A stretch of 64,000 bases of DNA, from contig NZ_JBINJF010000020.1 in NCBI RefSeq assembly GCF_043951865.1, positions 1 to 64,000 on the forward strand, read 5' to 3'. Made by a program: the position numbers and the translations under genes. Positions 25,208 through 34,464 of the stretch are shown here, piece by piece. The notes under the pieces were generated by a model. The model worked only from the letters and a program-made list of their open reading frames with translations. It made no database searches and was not told the origin of the DNA. Origin of the DNA: JAMQKA01 sp043951865 (GTDB lineage: Bacteria; Bacteroidota; Rhodothermia; Balneolales; Balneolaceae). Position 1 is the stretch's first letter. Each line of letters opens with the position of its first letter.

Positions 25208-25960
25208 TTACGAACTTTTTTGGAAAATCATCACATTGTTCTCGTAAAAGTCGAGTGTGGCGTTCCACTGCCGGGCCAGCCAGCGGAACGTCTGCTTCGT
25301 GTAAAAGGTGACGTGGGTATTATCCAGCCGGTAATGCCAGTCGGCGAAGTGCTCGTTGTCATCTTCGGCCAGCTTGGTCATAATTCCCAGGTATCCGCCG
25401 GGGCGAAGGCAGTTCCACAGCCGGTCGAACTCATGCCGGGGGGTATGCAGGTGTTCAGCCACCTCGGTTGAGGTAATAAAATCATAGGTCTCGCCAAACA
25501 CGGAGGGATCATCGGCATAAAAGGGATCGTAGATGCGCATTGTATGTCCCTGCTCCTCAAACATGATGTTCAGGGTTGGTCCCGGTCCCGAGCCAAAATC
25601 CAGTCCTTTGCTGTTTTTCCCGAGCAGCCTGATCAGCGGATTGAACAACCGGCCGAGAAACGCGCGGTACCGCTCATCTTCGGGATCATTGTTATGCTGG
25701 TCGTAGCGTTCGAGCTCCTCCTGTGGAGTCGGCCGGTGGCGTTCAGGGGCAAAGATAAGGCGGCAGGTATCGCACTGATAGTAATCGGAGCGGTACTGCT
25801 CGGTAACATCCTGGTAGAAAAGTCGCACGTTGGAGCCGTGGCAAAGGATACAGGTATCGGGTTTTGCTGGGGAATGGATGGTGTCAGGCTGTTTTGAGTT
25901 CTGCATGCAAGAATTTAATGTATATCTCGGATACTCTGAAGATAGCAAATTAAACTGCAA
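25208..25960 (-). CDS. class I SAM-dependent methyltransferase with N-terminal zinc-ribbon-like motif
   Basis: A 250-residue protein. The N-terminal region has C-x2-C and C-x2-C pairs (CILCHGS and YQCDTCRLIF, about residues 37-40 and 65-68) that could bind zinc, as in many methyltransferase_23 proteins. The SAM-binding fold follows: GLDFGSGPGPTLNIMFEEQG (motif I), IYDPFYADD, then YDFITSTEVAEHL (motif IV-like) and GGYLGIMTKL. The substrate is unknown; relatives act on sugars, small molecules or tRNA. It stands alone, upstream of the kinase cluster and on the same strand. The frame starts at 25960; a later ATG at 25906 (MQNSKQ) is an alternative start that keeps all motifs. Confidence 0.88.
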   Translation of the reverse strand: MQFNLLSSEYPRYTLNSCMQNSKQPDTIHSPAKPDTCILCHGSNVRLFYQDVTEQYRSDYYQCDTCRLIFAPERHRPTPQEELERYDQHNNDPEDERYRAFLGRLFNPLIRLLGKNSKGLDFGSGPGPTLNIMFEEQGHTMRIYDPFYADDPSVFGETYDFITSTEVAEHLHTPRHEFDRLWNCLRPGGYLGIMTKLAEDDNEHFADWHYRLDNTHVTFYTKQTFRWLARQWNATLDFYENNVMIFQKSS

Positions 25961-26326
25961 TCAGCTCGGTTTAAGAGATGGCTGGAAGGCAAATTGAAGC
26001 CTTTGCAAAACCGTTCTTTTGATCAATTCCGGTATTTCTGCGGATGCTAAATACTCACTTATGGAATGTTAACTGTGGTTTCGAATTCGCTCCGGCTTTG
26101 CTGACCTGATCAATCAAATATTCTAAAACCGACTTATTAAAACCATCTCCAGACCTGAATAACAGGTTAACATATCAAGGTGTACCGTTTTTTGAAATCG
26201 ACATTCCGGATATTAAGACAATATTAAGTAGTGGTGGATTCCTTTATGTTTAACGCATTTAACCGTATCTTTGCGGCTTGTTGAAAGATCGTTAAATATA
26301 TACACAATCCCGTTTTACACAACATA
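25961..26326. other. 366-bp divergent intergenic region with repeat relic
   Basis: This gap lies between the methyltransferase gene (minus) and the MFS gene (plus). From about 25996 it carries GAAGCCTTTGCAAAACCG and, near 26097, TTTCGAATTCGCTC, both shared with the element at 51226-51366, so it looks like a degenerate copy with no clear right end. The MFS promoter is at its right end. Confidence 0.45.
26266..26273 (+). promoter_or_regulatory. Bacteroidota-type -7 promoter element (TATCTTTG)
   Basis: TATCTTTG matches the TAnnTTTG -7 box of Bacteroidota sigma factor promoters. It lies 53 bases upstream of the MFS transporter ATG, in an AT-rich stretch. The matching -33 TTG is not obvious. Confidence 0.45.
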
Positions 26327-27556
26327 ATGAGTTACCTCACATTTGTCCTCAAAGAACGGCGGCTGCTGTCATTTGGACTCTCATTCACCTTTTTTTCCAG
26401 TTTTGGACAAACCTTTTTGATCTCCCTGTTTGTTCCCTATTTCCTGCAGGAGTTTCAGCTTTCCAATGCCGGATTTGGCTCGCTCTATTCGGCCGCCACC
26501 CTTACCAGCGCTGCCGTACTTCCCTGGCTCGGCAAGTGGATTGATCATATTCCACTCCGCCTATACAGCACCTGCGTGGCGGTCGGGTTGGTAATCGCCT
26601 CATTTATGGTGGCGATCTCGTGGCACGTGGGACTGTTGTTTGTGGGGTTACTGCTGCTGCGCCTGGCCGGACAGGGATTGAGCAGCCATACAGCCCAAAC
26701 CGCAATGGCCAAATTTTATGACCATCAGCGCGGCAAGGCGCTCAGTATCTCCAACCTTGGCTATCCCATCGGGGAAGCGATTCTGCCGCTGGGGGTTACC
26801 GCCCTGCTCACGGTGTTCCACTGGCGGATGACCTGGGCTACAATTCTGCTGATTATCGCGTGCATCATGATCCCGTTTATCCATATCATCCTTCGCAAGG
26901 AGGAGGGCGAACTCGAGGAAGACAACCAGACTGTCTCTCAAAACTCCGACGCCGACTACTCCTACATGCGGATCCTCAGCGACTATCGCTTCTATTTTCT
27001 CTTTCCCGCTGTACTGCTGCCCCCGTTCTGGGCTACCGGCTTTTTCCTCTACCAGGTATCGGTGGCCGAATCCCTGGGGTGGACCGCTACCCTCATCGCT
27101 TCCGCCTTCGTGATGTTTGCGGTCGCCCGTATTTTATCGTCACTTGGAGTGGGGCCGTTAATCGACCTGTTCAAGGCCCGTACCATCTTTCCCTATTACA
27201 TGCTGCCGATGGCCGCCGGATTTGTATTTGCATTCTACCATCCCGGTTCGTGGTCGGCCTTTGTCTATATGGCGCTGCTCGGTGCTACCATGGGGATGGG
27301 CGGTGCCATAAAATCGGCCTTGTGGGCAGAGCTCTACGGAACGAAAACGGTGGGCACCGTACGCAGCATGTTTTCCGCCCTCATGGTCTTCAGTTCTGCA
27401 CTGAGTCCCTTCATGATGGGCTGGCTTATCGACAACGGCACTCCCATGACTACGATCCTTTTCTGGGCAGTGGTAACCACGCTGGTGGGGACGCTCCTGG
27501 CGATGTGCGCCTTTTCGTCACGGGTCCGCCTCTTTTTCAGCCGGCTTAACAGGTAG
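26327..27556 (+). CDS. MFS transporter
   Basis: A 409-residue inner-membrane transporter with 12 hydrophobic segments in two halves and a charged central loop (LRKEEGELEEDNQTVSQNSDAD, split by turns, about residues 190-210). The first half contains NAGFGSLYSAATL and a motif-A-like stretch at LGKWIDHIPLRLYS; the second has RTIFPYYMLPMAAGF and a GATMGMGGAIKSALWAE helix. Members of this group move small organic molecules out of or into the cell by proton exchange; the substrate cannot be told. It is a single gene with its own promoter, facing the convergent cupin gene. Confidence 0.9.
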   Translation: MSYLTFVLKERRLLSFGLSFTFFSSFGQTFLISLFVPYFLQEFQLSNAGFGSLYSAATLTSAAVLPWLGKWIDHIPLRLYSTCVAVGLVIASFMVAISWHVGLLFVGLLLLRLAGQGLSSHTAQTAMAKFYDHQRGKALSISNLGYPIGEAILPLGVTALLTVFHWRMTWATILLIIACIMIPFIHIILRKEEGELEEDNQTVSQNSDADYSYMRILSDYRFYFLFPAVLLPPFWATGFFLYQVSVAESLGWTATLIASAFVMFAVARILSSLGVGPLIDLFKARTIFPYYMLPMAAGFVFAFYHPGSWSAFVYMALLGATMGMGGAIKSALWAELYGTKTVGTVRSMFSALMVFSSALSPFMMGWLIDNGTPMTTILFWAVVTTLVGTLLAMCAFSSRVRLFFSRLNR

Positions 27557-27698
27557 TAAAACCTGGCATTCTCTTATCCCGGGGCAAATGCGATGTCGCA
27601 TCAAAGCTGTGGATCGGGCTGCCCTACATTTCGCACGGGAACCACGGCATCCTCAGACAGATGCTAACTCACGATCTACCAGGAACTTGCTAGGCTAA

Positions 27699-27725
27699 CC
27701 CGGATTTCTTGGCGAGAAATCCGGG
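27699..27725. terminator. hairpin between convergent MFS and cupin genes
   Basis: CCCGGATTTCT, a 5-nt loop and AGAAATCCGGG form an 11-bp perfect stem between two convergent genes. A T-rich run (TTTATTTTT) follows 15 bases later on the plus strand. It probably ends the MFS transcript and may serve both directions. Confidence 0.5.
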
Positions 27726-27800
27726 CTAAACGGGGCGTTTATTTTTAATGTACAAAAATGAACAGGGGAAGCTGATTGGGAAGTCCAAAAAGGGAACAGG

Positions 27801-28316
27801 CTATTCCCAATATCTCAGCAACGGTTCCCGTTCGCCCGAAAGGGGATCCCGTTCCGGCAAGGGGACCGATCGTATATTTTTCAGAATGCGGGACCGCTCC
27901 CCGGACCTGCCGGTACACAGGTCCCACGACTGCCCCTCGGGATAGGCTCCCACGACCTGGAAACCCGGAGAACTGCTGATCCTGCAATGACCAACTCCGG
28001 CGGGAATCACCACGGCGTCTCCCGCCCCAAGCTGCATCTGTTCTCCCTGCGTCCCGCCAAACTGCACCTCAGCCGATCCCCCGGTTACCACCAGAACCTC
28101 GTGCGCCGTACTGTGATAGTGGGGATATGAATAGATGCCGTTGACCCAGGCGCCCTTCCACTTGTGCCGGCCAAGCAGCCTCTTTACGGCCCCGGGATCC
28201 CCTTCCGCAGACTCCAAGACGCCGGGATACACCAGCAGCGGCAGACTCGGATTATTGGGTATAGTTCCGTCATCATCAAAAAAGTAGGGGCGGCATTCTT
28301 TCATCGGGAAATTCAT
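27801..28316 (-). CDS. cupin-domain protein (YjlB-like)
   Basis: A 171-residue single-domain cupin. Motif 1 is in SYPHYHSTAHEVLVVTGG (HxH...E ligands at about 96-103) and motif 2 in GDAVVIPAGVGHCRI (His near 140). The order and the phrase HYHSTAHEVL match the YjlB group, small metal-binding cupins of unknown function. The N-terminal 35 residues (ECRPYFFDDDGTIPNNP) also fit that group. No metabolic neighbours suggest a substrate; it stands alone, convergent with the MFS gene and divergent from the cold-shock gene. Confidence 0.85.
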   Translation of the reverse strand: MNFPMKECRPYFFDDDGTIPNNPSLPLLVYPGVLESAEGDPGAVKRLLGRHKWKGAWVNGIYSYPHYHSTAHEVLVVTGGSAEVQFGGTQGEQMQLGAGDAVVIPAGVGHCRISSSPGFQVVGAYPEGQSWDLCTGRSGERSRILKNIRSVPLPERDPLSGEREPLLRYWE

Positions 28317-28514
28317 GTTTCAATAACTATTTCAGCGAATAACATAGCATCTCCGGTACTGCATTCCCAAAAAATTAACGCTCTGATTCATAAAAAGTAG
28401 GGAATCCCCAAAAAATATTTTATACTAAGACGTCTGTTGGGGGAATTTTACCATATTTACTCCCAAAGAAGACGTTTGAACAGTAGTAAAGAAGTTAAAT
28501 TTGGAGTATTTATT

Positions 28515-28727
28515 ATGGCAGATAGAGAAGTTGGAACCGTCAAGTGGTTTCACAACAGTAAAGGATACGGATTTATTTCCCGAGAAGAAGGAGAAGATAT
28601 CTTCGTACATTACAGTGAAATCAATATGGAGGGATATAAAAAGCTTGAGGAAGGTCAGCAAGTCGAGTTTACTGTAGCTGAAGGTGACAAGGGGCTACAG
28701 GCTCAGGAGGTGATTCTCCTCGATTAG
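28515..28727 (+). CDS. cold-shock domain protein (CspA family)
   Basis: A 70-residue OB-fold protein that binds single-stranded RNA and DNA and acts as an RNA chaperone. RNP1 is KGYGFI (residues 16-21) and RNP2 is DIFVHY (28-33), with the usual TVKWF start and a LQAQEVILLD end. I start at the ATG at 28515, preceded by TTGGAG; an upstream in-frame ATG at 28437 would add 26 residues foreign to the family. That upstream stretch is more likely a 5' untranslated leader, as is usual for csp genes. A strong terminator follows. Confidence 0.95.
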   Translation: MADREVGTVKWFHNSKGYGFISREEGEDIFVHYSEINMEGYKKLEEGQQVEFTVAEGDKGLQAQEVILLD

Positions 28728-28747
28728 AATCAATAGTAATATTTTTG

Positions 28748-28780
28748 AGCACCATGGCCCTCATGGTGCTTTTTATTTTT
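28748..28780 (+). terminator. Rho-independent terminator of the cold-shock gene
   Basis: AGCACCATG, loop GCCCT, CATGGTGCT: a 9-bp perfect stem directly followed by a TTTTATTTTTTT run, 20 bases after the csp stop codon. Confidence 0.9.
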
Positions 28781-29035
28781 TTGGAGACATGGCGTACGCA
28801 ACGCTGCCAGAGCGGTGAAAGAATATCGTACGTGGGATTGGGGTTATGCGAACGCCGCCTGCAGGCAAGCGTTTTCACGTTTATGCCCCCTGTAGCGGGC
28901 GGCATTGCGCTTCGTTTTGGCGTCACCACAGCCAGCGATTCCCCAACCGATGCCAGGTTATTGTCTGCCCGTATCTTGTACGAGGGAGATACGAGCAGGC
29001 CCTACTTCAAATTTTTCTCTGGGGAAAGTCTTTAC

Positions 29036-29127
29036 TTACAGAGAGCTTTGCAAAACCGCTGTTTTGGCCCAATATCGTCATTTTTGATCTTGACCAAAGC
29101 TCTTGGTTTTTCAAAGCCTTCTTACAG
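29036..29127. repeat. MITE-like element with 6-bp flanking duplication at a kinase stop codon
   Basis: The element runs from AGAGCTTTGCAAAACCGC to GGTTTTTCAAAGCCTTC (imperfect terminal inverted repeats, about 80 bp). It is flanked by TTACAG on both sides (29036-29041 and 29122-29127). The right TTACAG contains the stop codon of the hybrid kinase gene read on the minus strand. The remaining sequence between the csp terminator and this element (about 28780-29035) shows no gene I can support. Confidence 0.6.
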
Positions 29128-31008
29128 GTAATTTCCATCCTCGTTCAGAACGTGCTGCTCCAACTTGCTTTTCAATTCGTTCGGGTTGAACGGTTTCGTT
29201 ATAAAATCGTTCATGCCGGCGGCAAATACCTTCTCCTTTACCTCCTTGAGTGCCGCAGCCGTCAATGCAATTATCGGCACCGAACGTTTGTGCACCTCAT
29301 CCAGCATCCGGATCTGCCGCGTTGCCTCATATCCATCCATGTTGGGCATCTGCAGATCCATTAACACAATGTGATAATTGTTATTTTTGATCTCCCTCAG
29401 ACACTCCTCTCCATCCCCGGCCACAGAAATTTCCATCTCCCAGCGATCTAGGAACCGCTTCATCACTTTCTGATTAATCGGGTTATCCTCCACCACCAGG
29501 GCTTTGACCCCCTCAAGACTGTTGACGCGCTGGGATGTTGAAGTCAGTCCATTCGTCTCTCCCTCCTTTTCATCGGCGATCTCGAACTCCAGGTCAACGT
29601 AAAAGGTGCTTCCTTCCCCCTTTCTGCTCTCGATATCTATGGTGCCTCCCTGCAGCTCTACCAGCTTCTGGGTAATCGAAAGACCCAGGCCGGTTCCCCC
29701 GAAAACCCGCGTGGTATCGGTTCGCTCCTGGGTAAAACTCTCAAAAATGTCGGCCTGCTTCTCGCGTGCGATGCCCACGCCGGTGTCAGAGACCTGCAAT
29801 TGTACGCGAACCCGGTCTTCATATTGCTCCCTGCATTTCACCCGGATCTCAACCGCTCCCTGCTCGGTGAACTTGACCGCATTGCTTGTCAGGTTGTTTA
29901 GGATTTGTGTCATCCGGGCCGAATCACCGCATATCAGGTCGGGGATATCCTCATCAACGTCCGCTTTTAACACAATATCTTTCTTTCCGGCGGTAAACTT
30001 GAAGCTTTCGATGACCTCGTGCACCAGCCGCCGAAGATCAAATTCGGCATGCTCAAGTTCAATTTTCCCGGATTCGATTTTGGAAAAATCCAGGATGTCA
30101 TCAATCAGTGCCAAAAGCGTCTTGGCAGAGAAGTCCAGAATTTCGATCTGCTCAAGTTGATCTTCCCGGGGATTGTCCTTGGCCAGCAGGTTTGTCATTC
30201 CGATAATCGCGTTCATCGGCGTTCGTATTTCATGGCTCATCGTGGAGAGAAACTCCGATTTCGCTTTCGATCCCTCCTCCACACTGGCTTTTGCCTTTTC
30301 CAGCTCGGCCAGGTTCTCCTCCAGCTCCTTTTTCTTTTTGTTGAGCTCGGCATTGAGCTCTTTCTGCTCTTCCAGCAGCTGCCGGGTCTGCTCCTCGGCC
30401 CGCTCTTTCGATTCGGAAAATGAATTAAAGATCATCCAAGTGGAGATGAAAGCTGCCGAAAGCACGCTCCATTTAATGAGCCAGTATCCCTCGGATGTAA
30501 AGTAGATCTGGTCAAAAATGATGTAGTCCAGCACAAAATAGGAAAGTATGGAAAAACCGATACCGGCATTGCGCAGCACATTTTTATCCTTGTCAAAAAG
30601 CAGGATGGAGAGACCGCTGGCGGGAATAAAAAAGGTTTGGATAAGCATGTTGGTGCCAAACACCGAGCTCAGGATGACTATCGCCACGTCCACATAAATA
30701 ATCAGCAGCAGCTTAGAGCTGTTTTCATATCCCTGCCTGGCCAGAATCGGGATAAGCGTAAACGCGACCGCCTCGCATAGAAAAAACCAGGAGAGGGATA
30801 CCGACCGGTTGAGGTGGAAGGCGATCAAAAACACGATACTGACCCCGGCCAAAAAAAAGGAAACCGAGTTCAAGACGATCAAACTGCTTTTGCTGATGAC
30901 ATCCCGCCGGTTTTCCCTGAGGTCGAGCCCCAGCGCATATTTCTTAATTGCAGATAGAGTACCCATCGCCTGTTCGTTGTTCATTTTATGCACAGGGAGA
31001 AATAACAA
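29122..31008 (-). CDS. membrane hybrid histidine kinase with C-terminal receiver
   Basis: A 628-residue protein. About six membrane helices lie in residues 35-205, without an evident periplasmic sensor. A long coiled coil (about 205-245) follows. HisKA has FLSTMSHEIRTPMNAIIGMT (His about 256), HATPase_c has NAVKFTEQG, DTGVGIAREK and GGTGLGLSI, and a C-terminal receiver (about 500-620) has VEDNPINQKV, Asp in IVLMDLQMPNMDG and Lys in FITKPFNP. This ArcB/BarA-like layout normally needs a separate Hpt protein, and none is seen nearby. The frame starts at 31008. It stands apart from the main kinase cluster. Its stop codon lies in the duplicated flank of a small repeat element. Confidence 0.92.
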   Translation of the reverse strand: MLFLPVHKMNNEQAMGTLSAIKKYALGLDLRENRRDVISKSSLIVLNSVSFFLAGVSIVFLIAFHLNRSVSLSWFFLCEAVAFTLIPILARQGYENSSKLLLIIYVDVAIVILSSVFGTNMLIQTFFIPASGLSILLFDKDKNVLRNAGIGFSILSYFVLDYIIFDQIYFTSEGYWLIKWSVLSAAFISTWMIFNSFSESKERAEEQTRQLLEEQKELNAELNKKKKELEENLAELEKAKASVEEGSKAKSEFLSTMSHEIRTPMNAIIGMTNLLAKDNPREDQLEQIEILDFSAKTLLALIDDILDFSKIESGKIELEHAEFDLRRLVHEVIESFKFTAGKKDIVLKADVDEDIPDLICGDSARMTQILNNLTSNAVKFTEQGAVEIRVKCREQYEDRVRVQLQVSDTGVGIAREKQADIFESFTQERTDTTRVFGGTGLGLSITQKLVELQGGTIDIESRKGEGSTFYVDLEFEIADEKEGETNGLTSTSQRVNSLEGVKALVVEDNPINQKVMKRFLDRWEMEISVAGDGEECLREIKNNNYHIVLMDLQMPNMDGYEATRQIRMLDEVHKRSVPIIALTAAALKEVKEKVFAAGMNDFITKPFNPNELKSKLEQHVLNEDGNYL

Positions 31009-31125
31009 AGAAAAAGAAACCGCGCAAACTTATTTAAGGCATCTTAATATTTTCCTTGGGCTGCATGTTGCTATTGCCCTGCGAACCAACGACTTCGCGC
31101 TATTGTGTTTTGTAGATGATTTGGT

Positions 31126-31566
31126 TTAATTCGCGGCCTGCTGGTCAAGCTTGGTTTTGTATGCCATGGCGTAAATTTTCATCTGTTTTACCATCGATGC
31201 CAGGCCGTTGGATCTTGTGGGAGACAGATGCTTCTCCATCCCGATTTTTTGGATAAATGCGGGTTTTGTGGATATAATCGTGTCCGGATCCTGGCCAGAG
31301 TAGAAACGGACCATCAGTGCAACCAGCCCCTTGGTAATTGCGGCATCACTGTCAGCCTCAAATATTACCATGCCGTCATCGAGGTGGGTATGCAGCCATA
31401 CCTGAGACTGGCATCCGCGCACCAGGTTTTCTTCAATTTTATATTCTTCATCAAGAGGGGAGAGCTGACGACCCAGTTCAATGATATACTTGTATCGCTC
31501 GGTCCAGTCGCTGAGCGCCTGAAACTCGTTTATAATTTCTTGCTGTATTTCCTGAATATCAGACAT
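31126..31566 (-). CDS. sufE: cysteine desulfurase sulfur-acceptor protein SufE
   Basis: A 146-residue SufE family protein, which takes sulfur from the cysteine desulfurase SufS for Fe-S cluster assembly. The acceptor is Cys52 in VRGCQSQVWL. Other family marks are ERYKYIIELGRQLSPL, SDAAITKGLVALMV and LSPTRSNGLASMVKQMK. I start at the ATG at 31566 (MSDIQEIQQE); an upstream in-frame ATG at 31656 would add 30 residues foreign to the family. No other suf gene is adjacent. Confidence 0.93.
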   Translation of the reverse strand: MSDIQEIQQEIINEFQALSDWTERYKYIIELGRQLSPLDEEYKIEENLVRGCQSQVWLHTHLDDGMVIFEADSDAAITKGLVALMVRFYSGQDPDTIISTKPAFIQKIGMEKHLSPTRSNGLASMVKQMKIYAMAYKTKLDQQAAN

Positions 31567-31862
31567 AAATATAAATATCCACAGATCATTTTGTTTCCTT
31601 ACAAGATAAGAAGAATTCTGATCGATGTTTAGCCCGTATTTCTCACTATAATGCATGCAAAAGTCATGTATCCTGATGGCAGGCAGTATCTTACCTCATA
31701 TTTTACGGCCTTTTTACTTGACAGGGTGTAAAGGGTCTGTCCTTCAACTGCGTTAAAGGGAACATCACCTGCTCATCGTACAACAGTACGTCTGCACGGC
31801 CATTTCCCCTTTGCCTCGCTGAAGAACAAATTTCTTGGTGAAAAATCCAGGCTGATGCAAGA

Positions 31863-33125
31863 CTAAACGGCCGGTTCGGTTTGAGGCTTCAGGCTTACAG
31901 CTCCACACACGCAAACGACCGACTGACGGCTGTTGTCCCACTCCGGCTTGGCATAATCGATGATCTCCACATACTCATCTTCGGAGGTGTGAATCCGGTA
32001 GTTGCAGGTACAACTTTTCCCTTTCAACACGTTTTGATAGTGCTTCCGGACCTTTTCCAGGTCCTCCTGGTGGATAAACTCTTTGTATCCCCCCTCTTGC
32101 CGTACCAACTCGGCCGAAATACCGGTAAAGACCGGAAACTCTTCGGAAACAGCTTCAAAGATCGGTTCGCCATTCATCAGCTGCAGCCGATATGTGAATT
32201 CCGACGCCTGTCTCATGAGCCGATCAAACTCCTGATTCCGGCGCTTCAAGGTTTCCATAATCCGCTTCTGCATGGTGACATTGAGAATTTCAGCCCGGAT
32301 CAGCGTCCCGTCCTTCAGATCCAGGAGCCTCGTATCCCCCTCTATCTGTATCGGGACCCCGGTCTTGTGGCGGATAATGCCCTTGAAATGTCGGCCGCCA
32401 AACCGCTCTTCATCCGCTCCCTGGTCAAACCGGCTTTTGAGAGAATCGCGATATTTTTGGGGAAACAGGTCCCACACCTTTATCTGCTTGAGTTCATCCT
32501 TGCTGTATCCGACCAGCTCTCGAAACGATTTGTTCGCCATCACGATGTTTCCCTGCAAATCCACGTCCAGGACTGTTTTGTGTGAAGCCTCCCGAAGCTC
32601 GTCAAACTCACGCTGGGTATCCAGGAGTACCTCCTCGGCTCGTTTCCGCTCGGTGATGTCGTGCTGGTACGAGACCCAGTGTGTTATATTGCCCGCCGCG
32701 TCGGTAAGCGGGTGAATATCCCACTGATTTACAAATTCGGATCCATCCTTCCGGTAGTTGACCGCCTGCCCGAAAAATGACTTGCCCGCCTTAAGGCGCT
32801 GCTTCAGTTTATCGAGCACCTTTCGGTCGGTCTTCGGCCCCTGCAGGATGCGGGGGGTCTGGCCGATCGCTTCCTCCCGGCTGTACCCTGTCATCCTGGT
32901 GAAACCCTCGTTCACGTACACAATACGGGGACCGGGTTCATCCAGGTTCAGTTCTGTGATCAGGATCGAGTCGTAGTCATTCTTGATCGCCGACTCCAGC
33001 AGATTAAGATCGGTTTTATACCGCTCTTTCTCGCTCTCCAGTTCTTTAAACAGCTCTTCCAGCTGCTTTTGGGATTCTTTGTCTTTTCCAAGGTTCTTAA
33101 TCTTTTCTTGCCAGTTCGACGCCAT
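31863..33125 (-). CDS. PAS-repeat protein without kinase domain
   Basis: A 420-residue soluble protein with an N-terminal coiled coil (about 1-40) and three PAS domains (about 45-165, 175-290, 300-410). No HisKA, ATPase, GGDEF or output domain is seen, and the chain ends right after the third PAS. The first PAS looks like a LOV domain (FTRMTGYSREEAIGQ, then TPRILQGPKTD), but the photoactive Cys is replaced by Pro. The third ends in a cysteine pair (VCVCGAV). It probably acts as a ligand sensor that works by binding another protein, perhaps one of the local kinases. It stands alone between sufE and the acyl-CoA dehydrogenase gene; the 296-bp gap 31567-31862 shows nothing identifiable. Confidence 0.8.
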   Translation of the reverse strand: MASNWQEKIKNLGKDKESQKQLEELFKELESEKERYKTDLNLLESAIKNDYDSILITELNLDEPGPRIVYVNEGFTRMTGYSREEAIGQTPRILQGPKTDRKVLDKLKQRLKAGKSFFGQAVNYRKDGSEFVNQWDIHPLTDAAGNITHWVSYQHDITERKRAEEVLLDTQREFDELREASHKTVLDVDLQGNIVMANKSFRELVGYSKDELKQIKVWDLFPQKYRDSLKSRFDQGADEERFGGRHFKGIIRHKTGVPIQIEGDTRLLDLKDGTLIRAEILNVTMQKRIMETLKRRNQEFDRLMRQASEFTYRLQLMNGEPIFEAVSEEFPVFTGISAELVRQEGGYKEFIHQEDLEKVRKHYQNVLKGKSCTCNYRIHTSEDEYVEIIDYAKPEWDNSRQSVVCVCGAVSLKPQTEPAV

Positions 33126-33300
33126 TGTTCGATCGTTTGTTCTCTATTTCGGGTTCAAGCGGAAGGAACAGTAATACCAAATCAAATCATTCCATACAAA
33201 CTAATTTTTTGGCAATGAATTTCGTTCCATGGCGAAAAAGGCGGGGCGCCTTCAGTACATCAACAGCGGGAACAGGATGGAATGGAACTTCCAGACCTCA

Positions 33301-34464
33301 TTATTTGATCAGCAGTTTGGCAATGGTATTGAGCTGCATGTTTGAGGTCCCCTCGTAAATTTTCCCAATTTTCGCATCCCGGTAAAACTTCTCCACCGGG
33401 TACTCCTTTACATACCCATACCCACCAAAAAGATCTATAGCCAGTGAAGAGACTCGTTCAGCCACCTCCGAAGAGTGGTACTTGGCCATCGCCGCCTGTT
33501 TGGTAAAATCCTGGTCCTGCTCCTTGATGCGGGCGGCGTTGTAGACCAGCAGCCGCGCCGTCTCAATATCGGTGGCCATCTTTGCCAGCTGGAAGCGGAC
33601 CCCCTGAAACTCAGATACCGCCTGTCCAAACTGCTTTCGCTGTTGCGTGTAGTCCAGCGCGGCATCCAGGGCGCCCTGCGCGATGCCCACCATCTGCGCC
33701 CCGATGCCGATGCGGCCTTCATTCAGCACCTCCATGGCCACTTTATAGCCTTTGCCCGGTTCGCCCAGGATGTTCTCTTTAGGCACTTTGCAGTCCTCCA
33801 GCAGCACCTCGCAGGTTGAGCTGGCACGGATGCCCAGCTTGTTTTCTTTATTTGAAACAGAAAATCCGTCAAAATCCCGTTCCACCACAAAAGCGGTGAT
33901 CCCCTTGTAGCCCGCCTCGGGATTAAGCGTGGCAAAAACGATGAAAATGTCTGCCTCCGCCGCATTGGTGATCCACATCTTGGCACCGTTTAGCAGGTAG
34001 TGGTCGCCCTGCTCCTTGGCAGTAGTCTTCATGGCAAAAGCGTCGCTGCCGGATTCCGCCTCCGAAAGACAGTAGGCGCCGACCTTCTCGGTAGCCAGGC
34101 GGGGAAGATATCGCTCATTGATCTGCTCGCTACCCCAGCGCAGAAAGGCGTTGTTGACCAGCGTATTTTGCACATCCATGAACACGGCGGCCGAGGCATC
34201 CACTTTGGAGATCTCCTCAATCGCCAGGATAGACATGAAGAAGCTGCCGCCGGCGCCCCCGTACTGCTCGGGAATTTCGATCCCCATCAGGCCCATCTCA
34301 AAAAATTCCTGCATCAGGTCGGGATCCAGCTTGGCCTGTTCGTCCATCTGCTCCACTTTGGGCTTGATGGAGGCCCGGGCAAAGTCAGCGGCGGCCTCTT
34401 TCAGCATGCGTTCATCTTCGGTGAGATTGGTAAGTGGCATCATCTCTTGTTTAACCTGGTCCAT
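33301..34464 (-). CDS. acyl-CoA dehydrogenase (short/branched-chain type)
   Basis: A 387-residue FAD enzyme that introduces a trans-2,3 double bond into acyl-CoA and passes electrons to ETF. It shows the N-terminal helical domain, YCLSEAESGSDAF (FAD-binding signature 1) and KMWITNAAEAD, and the C-terminal domain with QRKQFGQAVSEFQGVRFQLA and FGGYGYVKEYPVEKFYRDAK. The catalytic base is Glu371 in GKIYEGTSNMQ, the position used in short- and branched-chain members. It is divergent from the methylmalonyl-CoA mutase genes, with 170 bases between, which fits a role in branched-chain amino acid or fatty acid breakdown feeding propionyl-CoA. The exact chain specificity cannot be fixed. Confidence 0.94.
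   Translation of the reverse strand: MDQVKQEMMPLTNLTEDERMLKEAAADFARASIKPKVEQMDEQAKLDPDLMQEFFEMGLMGIEIPEQYGGAGGSFFMSILAIEEISKVDASAAVFMDVQNTLVNNAFLRWGSEQINERYLPRLATEKVGAYCLSEAESGSDAFAMKTTAKEQGDHYLLNGAKMWITNAAEADIFIVFATLNPEAGYKGITAFVVERDFDGFSVSNKENKLGIRASSTCEVLLEDCKVPKENILGEPGKGYKVAMEVLNEGRIGIGAQMVGIAQGALDAALDYTQQRKQFGQAVSEFQGVRFQLAKMATDIETARLLVYNAARIKEQDQDFTKQAAMAKYHSSEVAERVSSLAIDLFGGYGYVKEYPVEKFYRDAKIGKIYEGTSNMQLNTIAKLLIK

Noticed and set aside
27748..27987. Short plus- and minus-strand frames near the end of the cupin gene
   Set aside because: They overlap the conserved cupin reading frame and have no motif.
28437..28514. N-terminal extension of the cold-shock protein
   Set aside because: The 26 extra residues do not belong to the family; the ATG at 28515 has a ribosome-binding-like TTGGAG.
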